Shown in pieces: positions 7,961 through 20,611 of a stretch of 64,000 nt of DNA. The position numbers were made by a program, and so were the translations under genes. Numbering within the stretch: the first letter of the stretch is position 1; the number at the start of each line of letters is the position of its first letter. Origin of the DNA: Palaemon carinicauda (Eukaryota; Arthropoda; Malacostraca; Decapoda; Palaemonidae); assembly GCF_036898095.1 (NCBI RefSeq), contig NC_090744.1, positions 8,690,632 through 8,754,631 of the forward strand. Direction: 5' to 3'. Under the pieces are notes generated by a model. The model was not told where the DNA came from. It searched no databases and saw only the letters and a program-made list of their open reading frames with translations.

Positions 7961-10040
7961 AGAGGAGCTCCTAAGGATTAGGGGGGAGCTTCTAAGGATT
8001 AGGGGGGAGCTCCTAAGGATTAGGGGGAGCTCCTAAGGATTAGGGGGAGCTTCTAAGAATTAGGGTGAAGCTCCTAAGGATTAGGGGGAGCTCCTAAGGT
8101 TGTGTGGGGAGCTCATAAGGATTAGGGGGAGCTCCTAAGGATTAGGGAGAGATCCTAAGGATTAGTGGGGAGCTCCTAAGGATTAGGGGGGGGGGAGTTC
8201 CTAAGGATTAGGGGGAGCTCCAAAGGATTAGGGGAGCTCCTAAGGATTAGGGGTAGCTCCTAAGAATTAGGGAAAGATCCTAAGGATTAGCGGGGGAGTT
8301 CCTAAGGATTAGGGGGAGCTCCCAAGGATTAGGGGGAGCTCCAAAGGATTAGGGGGAGCTCCTAAGGATTAGGGGGAGCTCCTAAGGATCAGGACGAGCT
8401 CCAAAGGATCAGGGCAAGCTCCTAAGGATTAGGGCAAGGTACTAAGGATTAGGGGGAGCTCCTAAGGATTAGGGGGAGCTCCTAAGGATTAGTGGGAGCT
8501 CCTAATGATCAGGGCCAAGCTCCTAAGGGTTAGGGGGAGCTCCTAAGGATTACGGGGAGCTCCTTAGGATTAGGGGAGCTCCTTAGGATAAGGGCAGCTC
8601 CTAAGGATCAGGTCGAGCTCCTAAGGGTTAGGGGGAAGCTCCTAAGGATTAGGGGGAGCTCCTTAGGATTAGGGCAAGGTACTAAGGATTAGGGGGAGCT
8701 CCTAAGGATTAGGGGGAGCTCCTAAGGGTTAGGGGGAGCTTCTAAGAATTAGTGGGAGCTCCTAATGATCAGGGCCGAGCTCCTAAGGGTTAGGGGGAGC
8801 TCCTAAGGATTACGGGGAGCTCCTTAGGCTTAGGGGAGCTCCTTAGGATTAGGGCAGCTCCTAAGGATCAGGTTGAGCTCCTAAGGATTAGGGGGAAGCT
8901 CCTAAGGATTAGGGGGAGCTCTTTAGGATTAGGGGGAGCTCCTTAGGATTAGGGGAGCTCCTTAGGATTAGGGGAGCTCCTTAGGATTAGGGGAGCTCCT
9001 TAGGATTAGGGCAGCTCCTGGAGGATCAGGTCGAGCTCCTATGGGTTAAGGGGGAGCTCCTAAGGATTACGGGGAGCTCCTTAGGATTAGGGGAGCTCCT
9101 TAGGATTAGGGGAGCTCCTTAGGATTAGGGGAGCTCCTTAGGATTAGGGCAGCTCCTAAGGATCAGGTCGAGCTCCTAAGGGTTAGGGGGAAACTCCTAA
9201 GGATTACGGGGAGCTCCTTAGGATTAGGGGAGCTCCTTAGGATTAGGGCAGCTCTTAAGGATCAGGTCGAGCTCTTAAGGGTTAGGGGGGAGCTCCTAAG
9301 GATTAGGGGGGAGCTCCTAAGGATTAGGGGGAGCTCCTTAGGATTAGGGGAGCTCCTTAGGATTAGGGCAGCTCCTAAGGATCAGGTCGAGCTCCTAAGG
9401 GTTAGGGGGGAGCTCCTAAGGATTACGGGGAGCTCCTTAGGATTACAGGGAGCTCCTTAGGATTACAGGGAGCTCCTTAGGATTAGGGGGAAGCTCCTTA
9501 GGATTAGGGCAGCTCCTAAGGATCAGGTCGAGCTCCTAAGGGTTAGGGGGAAGCTCCTAAGGATTACGGGGAGCTCCTTAGGATTAGGGGAGCTCCTTAG
9601 GATTAGGGCAGCTCCTAAGGATCAGGTCGAGCTCCTAAGAGTTAGGGGGAAGCTCCTAAGGATTAGGGGAAGCTCCTAAGGATTAGGGGGAGCTCCTAAG
9701 GATTAGGGGGAGCTCCTAAGGATTAGGGGAGCTCCTTAGGATTAGGGGAGCTCCTTAGGATTAGGGCAGCTCCTAAGGATCAGGTCGAGCTCCTAAGGGT
9801 TAGGGGGGAGCTCCTAAGGATTAAGGGGAGCTCCTTAGGATTAGGGGAGCTCCTAAGGATCAGGTCGAGCTCCTAAGGATCAGGTCGAGCTCCTAAGGGT
9901 TAGGGGAGAGCTCCTAGGGATTAGGGGGAGCTCCTAGGGATTAGGGGGGAGCTCCTAGGGATTAGGGGGGAGCTCCTAAGGATTAGGGCAAGCTCCTAAG
10001 GATTAGGGGGTGAGCTCCTAAGGATTAGGGAGAGCTCCTA
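7961..10040. repeat. 20-bp minisatellite with GGAGCTCC palindrome
   Basis: About 100 units of a 20-bp repeat, consensus GGAGCTCCTWAGGATTAGGG. Each unit joins two overlapping palindromes, GGAGCTCC and TCCTWAGGA. A variant pair (ATCAGGTCGAGCTC preceded by GGGCAGCTCC) recurs near 8608, 8869, 9027, 9163, 9263, 9383, 9523, 9623, 9781, 9861 and 9881. The spacings are whole multiples of about 20 bp. There is no open frame across the array. Confidence 0.95.
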
Positions 10041-10616
10041 TTAGACATTGGATGATCTGAGGTCAGTCAATAAGGTAGTCTGATATTTCCTTATTAGGAT
10101 ATAGAAGACAATATTTTTCCACGATTACAAGATATTCTTTTAGTTATAATATTTCCTATCATAAATCTCATGGACATGTCTTATATTATTATTTCCTCTA
10201 TTTTATTTTTGATACATTAGAATATTTCATAGTTATAGTTGATCATGCAGAACCTTTTATCAAATGTATAATGTTGATATAGACGGGCACTGTAAAATAT
10301 CTTAAGACCTATATATCTGTGCAATTAACATCCTTTATTTATTTTTCAGACCATAACACTCAAAAAAAGGAGGAAAGTGCGTATATCCTCCTGCTCAATG
10401 CAGAAAAATAAACAGCAAGTATGCACTTACGATGAAAATCAGCAGCGAATGCTCTGCGATTTTTAACAGGAAACGTTTACAGAAAGTTTGCAAGCAAGAA
10501 CCAAATAGTCTCAACTGAAGAGGCCAGTCGATCATAAAGCATTTTTGGAGCATCATAATAACACTACTATATTGCAAATATCATGAAATGCCCAATTGAC
10601 CAATTTTGTGGGTCAT
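10041..10616. other. No gene seen
   Basis: AT-rich spacer. The 60-aa minus-strand frame has no recognisable feature. Confidence 0.5.
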
Positions 10617-11433
10617 GTGTTATGATGGTCCCTCCATTTATATTTTGTTTGTTCAATAGCAATCAATGTGTTACAATAGTTAACCCATTGATATTCCAAT
10701 AAGTTCAATAGCAATCACTGTTACGATGGGCACTCCATTTATACCCTTAGGTTTAATAGCAATCATTATGATGGTCATTCCATTTATATCCCATAAGGTC
10801 AATAGCAACCATTAACTGTGCTACGATGGTCACTCCATTTACAGTATATCCCATAGGTTCAGTAGCAATTACTGTGTTACGATGGTCACTCCATTAAGAT
10901 CCCACAGATTCAATAGTAATGCCTAACTGATCCAATGGTCACTCCCTTTATATCCCATAAGTTCAATAGCAATCACTCTTATGATGTTCATTGTATCTAT
11001 ATCCCGTAGGTATAATAGCAATAACTGTTACGATGGTCACTCCATTGACAGTATATCCCATATGTTCAGTAGCAATTACAGTGTTACGATGGTCTCTCCA
11101 TTTATATCCCATGGGTTCAGTAGCAATTACTGTGTTATGATGGTAACTCCATTTATATCCCATGGGTTCAGTAGCAATTACTGTTACGATGGTCACTCCA
11201 TTTATATCCCATGGGTTCAGTAGCAATTACTAACTGTTAGTGTTCATTTAATTTATATCACATAGGTTTAATAGCAATTACTGTTACGATGGTCACTCCA
11301 TTTATATCCCATGGGTTCAGTAGCAATTACTAACTGTTAGTGTTCATTTAATTTATATCACATAGGTTTAATAGCAATTACTGTTACGATGGTCACTCCA
11401 TTTATATCCCATAGGTTCAATACAAATCACTAA
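10617..11433. repeat. About 50-bp minisatellite, 16 units
   Basis: Units carry GATGGTCACTCCATTTATAT, then CCCATRGGTTCARTAGCAAT, then a variable ACTGT linker; lengths run about 46-57 bp. From 11181 the array becomes a 100-bp two-unit repeat: ACTGTTACGATGG starts near 11181, 11281 and 11381, alternating with a diverged partner (TTAGTGTTCATTTAATTTAT). The 80- and 87-aa frames here are repeat translations. Confidence 0.92.
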
Positions 11434-12941
11434 CTAAAGATAAAAAACTAGTAGAGTTACAGTAAATAAGAAATATAAGCTTTTAGAACAATGTTGCTAG
11501 ATTGGTTCTATTTTTATTTATCAAAGTGTTTTTATTTCTGTAAGCCGACAATTTAATTATTGAAGCTATTAAGTCGAATTAGTAAAAATAGCTATATTTT
11601 TTTCTCTTCGAGTTATAAAATGCCAGTGTATATGAAGCCAATTTTTGTTAGTTTTTAATTTTGTGCATCTTCAAGTTAAAAATTACACGTATGGCTATTT
11701 TTTATAGTAGACTGTAAACACCAAGAATTAGGTCCAGGTCAACATTAATGAGTTTTTTTCACTTGAAATTCTGATTGCAATTTCCTGATTATTAATTCAT
11801 CGTTTAGTTTGCTTTAAACTAAGTGGTGGATACCTGATATACTGAATGATGATGATTTCTTATTACCTGTTTGAATAATTAGTCGGTAATATTATGTGAT
11901 CATAGATTAATCAATTTTATATGTATTATTGGAAGAGTGTTTGGCAATAGAAGAAATTTAACTAACAACCAATTAAGACAACAAATGTAAATGGGGAAGG
12001 ACTTTTTGCTAGGAAATTTGCTGGTTAAGTTTTCAGTTTTGATTAACTAGCTGTTAAATCAATGTCAATTTCCTCTAGATGGCATTATCATTTTTAGAAT
12101 TGTGTAAAATGCTGTAAACAAGTTATCTAAATGTGACTATGAAGGAAAAATGAACATTAATCATAATTTGAGCAATTGATTGAAATTCATTCTACAATCT
12201 GTATATTGATATATATTAAATTGCATGTGAATATAACCTTTCATTACATTAACTTTATATCATTTCATCTTTTGTCTGCATATACCCTTTCATCTTTGTG
12301 TCTATGTTACCCTTTCACGCCTTTATACCATTTCATCTTTTGTTATCTATAACGTTTCATCTCTGTATACCATTTCATTTCTCTCGAGAGACTTCGTCAC
12401 CAAATTATTTAGCAACTGTCATTGAATGTTCTTTTTAAAAAAAGTCGAATCTAGGTCTGTGTTCTCCTAGATTCTAGGCCTATGTCTTCTTAGAACCTAG
12501 GACTATGTTCTCAAAAAAGTAAAAGATGATTTTCTTAGAAGATATTGGACCAAAAAGTGTGGCGCGCTCTTTTTCCTGGGTGGGGGAGGGGAATAGCTTA
12601 TCATATTTCAGTAACCAACACGTGCATAAGTATTGGTATTATTTAATATACTAGAAAAGTAAAAAAAGGGAAGAATTTGACTTTTTGTTCCAAAATAGTC
12701 GACATATCTCCTTCCCTCTTGCAATAATGTCATATTTTGCTTAAATGAGAATTTCATATAAAATTCTAGTAATTTGAATAATTTTTCCTATAATACAGTG
12801 AGACGAAGGGACAACTAAATCAAGATTTTACTTTTTACTTAAGTTTAGATTTCTTACGAGCAACTGTTTGTAATCTTGTATAACAAGTAGTAAGGAAAGT
12901 CATGAATAGAATCATTTTGAATATTTGTGAAGGGAATCGTG

Positions 12942-12945
<4 letters not shown>
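11434..12945. other. No gene seen; small degenerate repeats
   Basis: AT-rich. At about 12238-12385 a loose TATACC-TTTCATCTTT motif recurs several times. At 12447-12515 three units of about 24 bp share TCTAGG-CTATGTTCTC. Nothing coding is apparent. Confidence 0.55.

Positions 12946-13011
<66 letters not shown>
12946..13011. repeat. (TC)n microsatellite
   Basis: About 66 bp of uninterrupted TC dinucleotides. Confidence 0.97.
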
Positions 13012-13015
<4 letters not shown>

Positions 13016-13473
13016 AATTAAGGTTATATTCACAATAAAATATAAATTTTAGATTGTTTGGAAACTTCTTTTTCTGAGGTGTTTGTAAGTTTAATATCAA
13101 AACCTCATATCAAATGTTTGTGTTTTTCGTAAAGTTAATAATTTTCCCAAAATGTCAATATTTAAATAATTCTCGTCACTTATAACATTCCAAATGCTTA
13201 TTTGCAGTAGTAAATCCTGTTCGTTTATTTTTGCAATCCAGTGAACGAGCATCTTTGTTTCAAAACATTGAAATAATTATCAAAAATATTAAATCTCTTG
13301 TGTATTGGTTTTAAGTTTAGCATATATATACAAAAGATGTAATTAACTACCTCGTACTCTTAGTCTAGAATATAGCCCAAATAGTTAATAACAGCTTTAG
13401 TTTTGAGCATTTTACAAACTTGAATTTATATTAAAATTGTTTTATGAAAGAAATTTGAGTTCTGGGGAATCAT

Positions 13474-13475
<2 letters not shown>

Positions 13476-13512
<37 letters not shown>
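13476..13512. repeat. Poly-T tract of 37
   Basis: An uninterrupted run of T. If it is the complement of a poly-A tail it would mark a minus-strand retroposed copy, but no transcript-like sequence is recognised next to it. Confidence 0.95.
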
Positions 13513-13514
<2 letters not shown>

Positions 13515-13576
13515 CATAGTCTTGAGAGGAGGAAGCCATCAGTGAAGCATTTTCAAATCAGCATTTCTTAAATTGC

Positions 13577-14112
13577 AGGAAAGGGGGGTAATTGCGGGAT
13601 GGGAGGAATTGCAGGAAGGGGGAATTGCAGAGAGTAATTGCAGGAAGGGGGAATGGTGGAAAGGGAGTAATTATCAGAAGATGGAATTGTGAGAAAGAGG
13701 AATGCAAGAAAGGGAGGAATTGCAGGAGGGGAGTAATTGCAGGAAGGGGGAATTGTGAGTAATAGAGGAATTGTAAGAAAGGGAGGAATTGCAGGAAGGG
13801 GGAATTGTGAGTAATAGAGGAATTGTAAGAAAGGGAGTAATTGCAGGAAGGGGGAATTGAGTAATAGGGGAATTGTAAGAAAGGGAGGAATTGCAGGAAG
13901 GGGAGAGTTGCAGGAAGGGAAGAGTTGCAAGAAGGGAGTAATTGCAGGAAGGGAAGAGTTGCAAGAAGGGAGTAATTGCAGGAAGGGGGAATTGTGGAAA
14001 GGGAGTAATTGCAGGAATGGGGAATTGTGGAAGAGTAATTGCAGCAGGTGGAATTGTGAGAAAGAGGAATTTCAGGAAGGGAGGAATTGCAGGAAGGGAG
14101 GAATTATACATA
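13577..14112. repeat. Purine-rich minisatellite, 13-17-bp units
   Basis: Loose tandem units of GGAATTGCAGGAAGG and GGAGTAATTGCAGGAAGG, with GTGAGAAA and GAGTAATAG variants. The + strand is almost entirely purine plus T, with very few C. Overlapping long frames on both strands (up to 176 aa, rich in Pro, Phe, Leu and Asn on the minus strand) come from the repeat and lack any gene structure. Confidence 0.93.
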
Positions 14113-14671
14113 AAGCATCTGGTTGTGATTGATAATTTAGAACAACAGGAAGAATAATTCACTGTAGGTTTAAAAGAAAAAAATATTGGGTTTTTTCTTG
14201 GCATTTAGTGAATGCCAGAGAGATTTATTTGAACATAGTATTTTGATAGAGTATTTTTAGGGAGATTAGATCGTAGTGTTGGGATTGAAAGTTTCTATAA
14301 TAATGGAAATGTAGATTATTATGTAAACCTATCAAAACTTTTATAGGTAATATTGCTTTGCAAGTCCAATGAAAATAACTATGAATAGCACGTTAATTGA
14401 AAATGGTAATTAAGGATTTTATCACATTTAGGTAGCAAAGCAGATAACATAAGCTTAAAACCAGTTGCTTTTAATCTATAAAGCTATGTTTTGTCATTTG
14501 CAAGTTTATTAAACAAATATTTATCATTAGAACTTGAGACGTAAGATGCTTATTTAACTCATAACTGTAGAGTGGTTAGAATTTTAAATACTTTGTTTTG
14601 AATAATAAGTGCTACTAAATAATGTCAATTGTATATGAAAAATTGGTATGGATGAAAAAAATTTGAAACTA
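14113..14671. other. No gene seen
   Basis: AT-rich spacer between the purine-rich array and the foldback element. Confidence 0.5.
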
Positions 14672-15082
14672 CCAGAGCAAGGGTCCTGAAAGTTAACTTA
14701 TGGCAAAAAAAGTGAATACTGCTAATGGTACAACTACATATTGAATTAGAGGTAGATGGCCCAGCATTTGGACGTCAATGTTAATATATGGGCATTACTG
14801 ACTATTATTGTCATCCTAGGTTCATAATGGTCAGAGCTGGGAAGGGTTTATTGATTATATTTGGTACAAGATATTTGCACACTATATCAAGAGTAAATAA
14901 CTTCTAGCTCTTGACTATAATGAACATATGATAAAAGTAGTGAGTAATGATCATATTACTAAGTATTGACGTCCAATTGTTGCACATCGACCTTTACTGC
15001 TTTTATATAATGGTGGTTATACCATTAGTATTGACATGTCCCTTTTTTTGCCATAAATTGTCATTCAGGACCCTTGCTCCTG
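14672..15082. mobile_element. Foldback / MITE-like element with about 175-bp arms
   Basis: The left arm (14672-14844) and right arm (14901-15082) are inverted copies of each other. Shared blocks in order from the ends inward: GAGCAAGGGTCCTGAA, TTATGGCAAAAAAAG, CTAATGGTA, TTGGACGTCAAT, CATTACT, and TTCATWATRGTCARAGCT. The central spacer is about 56 bp. TA dinucleotides border both ends, and the ends begin C(C)AG, so a Tc1/mariner-type non-autonomous element is possible. No coding capacity is present. Confidence 0.75.
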
Positions 15083-17260
15083 TATATCAAAGTATTTTCC
15101 TCTATATCAATTATCTATGCAACAGACGATACTTAACAAAGTAGCACCTATTATTTACAAAATATTTGAGATAATCATTTCAACTGAAATATATTTTATT
15201 GGGATTTAGGCAGTTTAATAGAGCATGTCACTTGATTGTAAAATTTCAAAACTGTGATTGTTATATATATAATCTTTCAATATTTGTACTTCAAATAGTC
15301 ATTTTAACAGTATTTGAATATTGTAACATTTTCGAAATAAAATGCATATGAAAATTATATTACAATTTTTATTAGTTACCCTAGTATACAATAAGAAAAC
15401 CTGAAATAAAAATATAAAAACATGGAAAAATTATGAAAGGAAATGGGAAAATAAAAAAGAAAAGAAAAAAGAAAACTAATTGAGTATTCTCCCTAAATGA
15501 AACCACATATGACAGAGTGTTCTCCCTATACGGCCCCCTACCCCTTCCAACAGCAGAAAATTCCTTATTCCCCCACCAAAAATGGGCCAAAAGGCTCATG
15601 AAATAGTCCTCTCTCCCAACTAGCCACTTGTTCGTTTGGACTGTTATTCAACCCCCACATACAGAGTTCGTTCACCCCCCTACTGGGGTATGAGAGCAGC
15701 AGTGTCAATGTTTTATGAATATAAAGTACAAAGTCAAGATGGCCGAACTGTATCTCGGTATTTCATTTTGGATCAAAGTCCCTTTATTAATCCAGTTGTC
15801 TAATAGATTTTTTCCTGACTAAAGTCATGATAATAAATGACATTGTTATTTCCATTAGTTAATATTCCTCAAAAGCCTCTTATTCAATCTTGAATTAAGA
15901 TTTTAGGTACACATGTATACCTAAATATCTACTCAAACCTTCCAACTAACACAATATGGCCGAAGAAAAACTTAGAAATTCGTTTAAGGCTTTTATTGTA
16001 GAAGATTTAACGTCACATGAGACAGGTTTCAGTGCAATCAGTTTAGTAATATAACTGAAATACAAACACTATGAAGTCAATGACATATATCAAACTCATG
16101 AAAGCCCGTTTTCTGAAGCTTTAAACTCCCTAGATTAAAAGAAAACTTAACATTTGTCATCAAGTTCAAAAGTCGACAAAGAATGGCCCCTAGTAGAGTC
16201 ACCCATCATCCAATATGAAGCACCAAATGACAATGTTTCGGTTTCTTTGTTTATCCGGAGTATCCGTTTTCTTTCTTTGAAAACGTAGATACGTTCGAAG
16301 CACAGCATTTGGAGTTACACATTGCATGACTGTGTAATGAAGTAGTGCTTTATCTGATATAAATATAAAATTATTAATAAATAAAGGAGGAAAAGGAAAG
16401 CCCACCAAGGCCATCCCCTTTCCCACCTAGTAACCAGAAACTTAATGCAAAGCTTTTTTTCTGATGAAGCAATGTTACTAGGTCCTTGAATGCTTTCCTT
16501 TTCCTTTTTTTTTTCTTTTTTTTTATTAATAATTTTACAAACAATGATATCAGGATTGTGATTTAAAGGCTTCAGGGATAGTTTGAAGCTCTCCTTAAGT
16601 TAAATGGTAAAACATTTACATCATTATTTACATTACTATAAAGTAGATTCCAGCTATTATAGTTACGTTAATTCTTTAATAAAAGGTGAAACTATACACT
16701 TACACAAGAAGTAGTTATTAATATCTTTAGAATAAAAAACAAATTTTAACTCTGAAATAAGTAAGAGAGTCATTTTCAAGCCTGTGTTCAATCTCAGACA
16801 GCGATCCATTACTACAGACACCTGAAGCTCACTCAAAAGCAGACAAGATTAACAAATGCCAAGTTGCTTCCCTGTCTCGTCCCATTTCATGCACATGATT
16901 GAGTCGGGTAAAAGAGAAGACATACGTAAGACTACTGCCCTGACCATCCTTGCTGCTCATCCCAGCAGACAGTCAGATCGGACCGAAGTACACATTCGTC
17001 TTACATGTGGACACCTGAATCACTTTAGCTGTGTAATAGTTTTCGAAAACAAATCCTAATTAAAACGTTAAGGCTAATTTAACATGGAACACTTTATAAA
17101 GCTAATGTTACTCTTCTGAACAATAAAGCATAAATTTAATATAAATATCAATAAAAAAATAAACAAAAATGGTTTTCTTTTAACAAACGAATAAAAGTTT
17201 TATGAAACGTTATTCTAATTGAATATATACCTAAAGTTTGAGATAGATTAAGATTTCATT
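15083..17260. other. No gene recognised
   Basis: About 2.2 kb of AT-rich DNA. Short frames (72 and 75 aa on the minus strand, 67 aa on the plus strand at 16856) show no domain. The stretches around 15480-15800 and 16790-17000 are less AT-rich than their surroundings and could hold diverged repeats or exon pieces, but nothing can be supported. Confidence 0.4.
15956..16054 (+). other. Short open frame, 32 aa, doubtful
   Basis: ATGGCCGAAGAAAAA opens a 32-aa frame starting MAEEKLRN and containing FKAFIVEDL, then stopping. FxIEDL-like segments occur near the start of some homeodomain proteins as repressor motifs, so a first exon was considered. The only GT nearby that could be a donor (at 16025) has a poor consensus and no further exon is visible. 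Chance is the likelier explanation. Confidence 0.12.
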
Positions 17261-17473
17261 CTAAGTTTATATAACTCTTAATAATAAACTTAGGCCTACA
17301 ACCAATATCACAAAAATTCATAATACTCTTAGATATTTAATAGTTTTATACACTTGGAGATTTGTCTAAGTTTATATAACACTTAATAAAATTAGGCCTA
17401 CAAACATTACCTCAAAAATTTACAATAGGCTTACTCTTAGAAATTCAATTGCTTTATACACCCAGAGAATTGA
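17261..17473. repeat. Two-copy tandem duplication, period 105 bp
   Basis: CTAAGTTTATATAAC starts at 17261 and 17366. Both copies continue through TTAGGCCTACAA and TTTATACAC. Confidence 0.8.
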
Positions 17474-17751
17474 ATAAAGTCAACCCCACTAAATACCATC
17501 TTCAGCTTATAATCTCTTACTACAATATACTATCCTCAGCATATAAACCCTTTGATATATTAGTTATAACTATTCATAATACTACCCTCTATAAATAGAT
17601 ATATTTCCTATACTATCCTCTGCTAATAAACGTTTATTATACCTTCAAGAGCTTATATCTATTTACTAAGATGTCCTCAGCCAATAATCCAGGGAGATAA
17701 TTCTCTAATAAGTATTTCACGCAGGTCCTGTGAAACTTATTATATATACCA
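17474..17751. other. Degenerate TATCCTC-containing repeats, no gene
   Basis: Short phrases such as ACTATCCTCAGC, ACTACCCTCTATAAA and ACTATCCTCTGCTAATAAA recur irregularly, suggesting a very old tandem array. Confidence 0.35.
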
Positions 17752-17945
17752 CAAGTTACGGTCGAAAATAGTTATGATCAAGCTATTTTTAGGGATTAAA
17801 ATAATTTAATACATTCTGAATTTCAGTTATTAACAACATTTTACTACGAGTTACGGTCGAAAATAGTTATAATCAAGATATTTTTAGTAATTAAAATAAT
17901 TTCATACACTCTGAATTTTAGTTATTAACAGTCTTTAGATGAACC
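17752..17945. repeat. Two-copy tandem duplication, period 95 bp
   Basis: AGTTACGGTCGAAAATAGTT starts at 17754 and 17849. The copies share TATTTTTAG, ATTAAAATAATTT and CTGAATTT-AGTTATTAACA. Confidence 0.85.
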
Positions 17946-18696
17946 CAAATTGAAATCAAGTTTATTTTCTTTTAATGTTATAAGAATGAGCTCAAACACG
18001 ACCGACAGACAGACAGAGATAACGTTAGCAAAGTATGACATCCTCTAGTAAAAATTAACACATGATAAACGGATATTAGATAACAAATATGTTATTTTTT
18101 TTTTTTAATATAAACGTCTTTGTGTCCTAAATACCTTTAATATAAGACACTTAAGAATTACCGACGAAGACAAATTTATCGTTAGATTATTACGTAATTT
18201 AATATCTATAATATCGAGCAGTTCTCCAAGATAATTACATTTAACATTGATGAATCAATTACGCGTTTTAAATCAGAATAAAAACTGATAGACAAACACA
18301 GGACCTGCAAATATAACTTCTATATAAGCTAATTATTGTTAGGAAAATATATGCTATTAAAGAAAACATCAAACTCAAATCTCTATAAACAAAAAGATCA
18401 AGTTTAATCTTTCGTTATTTATCATGAGGACTGAAACATTCTTATTAGGTAGTTCAGCAAATCAAGATTATTACCTCATTCCTCCAAAGGGACTTTGATC
18501 TTTAAAGCATTTCTTTATTATTAAATCACATTAAAAAATAAACTTTTACGTTAAAAACATAGTCAACATAGAAAATCTAGAATATTTAGGCCTATACTGA
18601 AATTTCAAGTAATTTTTTACTCTAATATATTCATTATCATATAGCGAGAGGCATTTGAAAAAATTAAAATAGCATCTTTTTCATATGCTCTGTTTA
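17946..18696. other. No gene seen
   Basis: AT-rich spacer. Confidence 0.5.
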
Positions 18697-19572
18697 CTGA
18701 AGCTGAGGGTTCTACGTTTTTGGGAGTGAAGATGGGGGTTCTACGTTCTTGGGAGTGAAGCTGAGGATTCTACGTTCTTGGGAGTGAAGCCGAGGGTTCT
18801 AGATTTTTTGGAAGTGAAGCTGAGAGTTTTACGTTCTTGGGAGTGAAGCTGGGGGTATTATGTTCTTAGGAGTGAAGCTGAGGGTTTTACGTTCTTGGGA
18901 GTGAAGCTGAGGATTCTACGTTCTTGGGAGTGAAGCTGAGGATTCTACGTTCTTGGGAGTGAAGCCGAGGGTTCTAGATTTTTTGGAAGTGAAGCTGAGA
19001 GTTTTACGTTCTTGGGAGTGAAGCTGGGGGTATTATGTTCTTAGGAGTGAAGCTGAGGGTTTTACGTTCTTGGGAGTGAAGCTGAGGATTCTACGTTCTT
19101 GGGAGTGAAGCTGAGGATTCTACGTTCTTGGGAGTGAAGCCGAGGGTTCTAGATTTTTTGGAAGTGAAGCTGAGAGTTTTACGTTCTTGGGAGTGAAGCT
19201 GGGGGTATTATGTTCTTAGGAGTGAAGCTGAGGGTTTTACGTTCTTGGGAGTGAAGCTGAGGATTCTACGTTCTTGGGAGTGAAGTCGAGGGTTCTAGGT
19301 TTTTTGGGAGTGAAGCTGAGAGTTTTTTCGTTCTTGGGAGTGAAGCTGAGGATTCTACGTTCTTGGGAGTGAAGTCGAGGGTTCTAGGTTTTTTGGGAGT
19401 GAAGCTGAGAGTTTTACGTTCTTGGGAGTGAAGCTGAGGATTCTACGTTCTTGGGAGTGAAGTCGAGGGTTCTAGGTTTTTTGGGAGTGAAGCTGAGAGT
19501 TTTACGTTCTTGGGAGTGAAGCTGGGGGTTTTATGTTCTTAGGAGTGAAGCTGAGGGTTCTACATTCTTGGT
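18697..19572. repeat. 29-bp minisatellite with two higher-order repeat levels
   Basis: About 30 units built on GGGAGTGAAGCTGAGG then ATTCTACGTTCTT. The marker GCCGAGGG recurs at 18789, 18964 and 19139, an exact 175-bp period (six monomers). The marker GTCGAGGG then recurs at 19285, 19374 and 19462, an 88-89-bp period (three monomers). The array therefore switches from a hexameric to a trimeric higher-order repeat. Confidence 0.93.

Positions 19573-20609
<1,037 letters not shown>

Positions 20610-20611
<2 letters not shown>

Noticed and set aside
7961..10040. Vertebrate-type TTAGGG telomere array
   Set aside because: TTAGGG occurs once per 20-bp unit and is never tandem. The unit is dominated by the GAGCTC palindrome.
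13568..14204. Long Pro/Leu/Phe-rich frames of 120 and 176 aa
   Set aside because: They are translations of the GGAATTGCAGGAAGG minisatellite, overlap each other in different frames, and exist on both strands.
15956..16054. First exon of a homeobox gene with an FxIEDL-type repressor motif
   Set aside because: Only 32 codons, a weak donor and no homeodomain nearby. Kept only as a doubtful frame.
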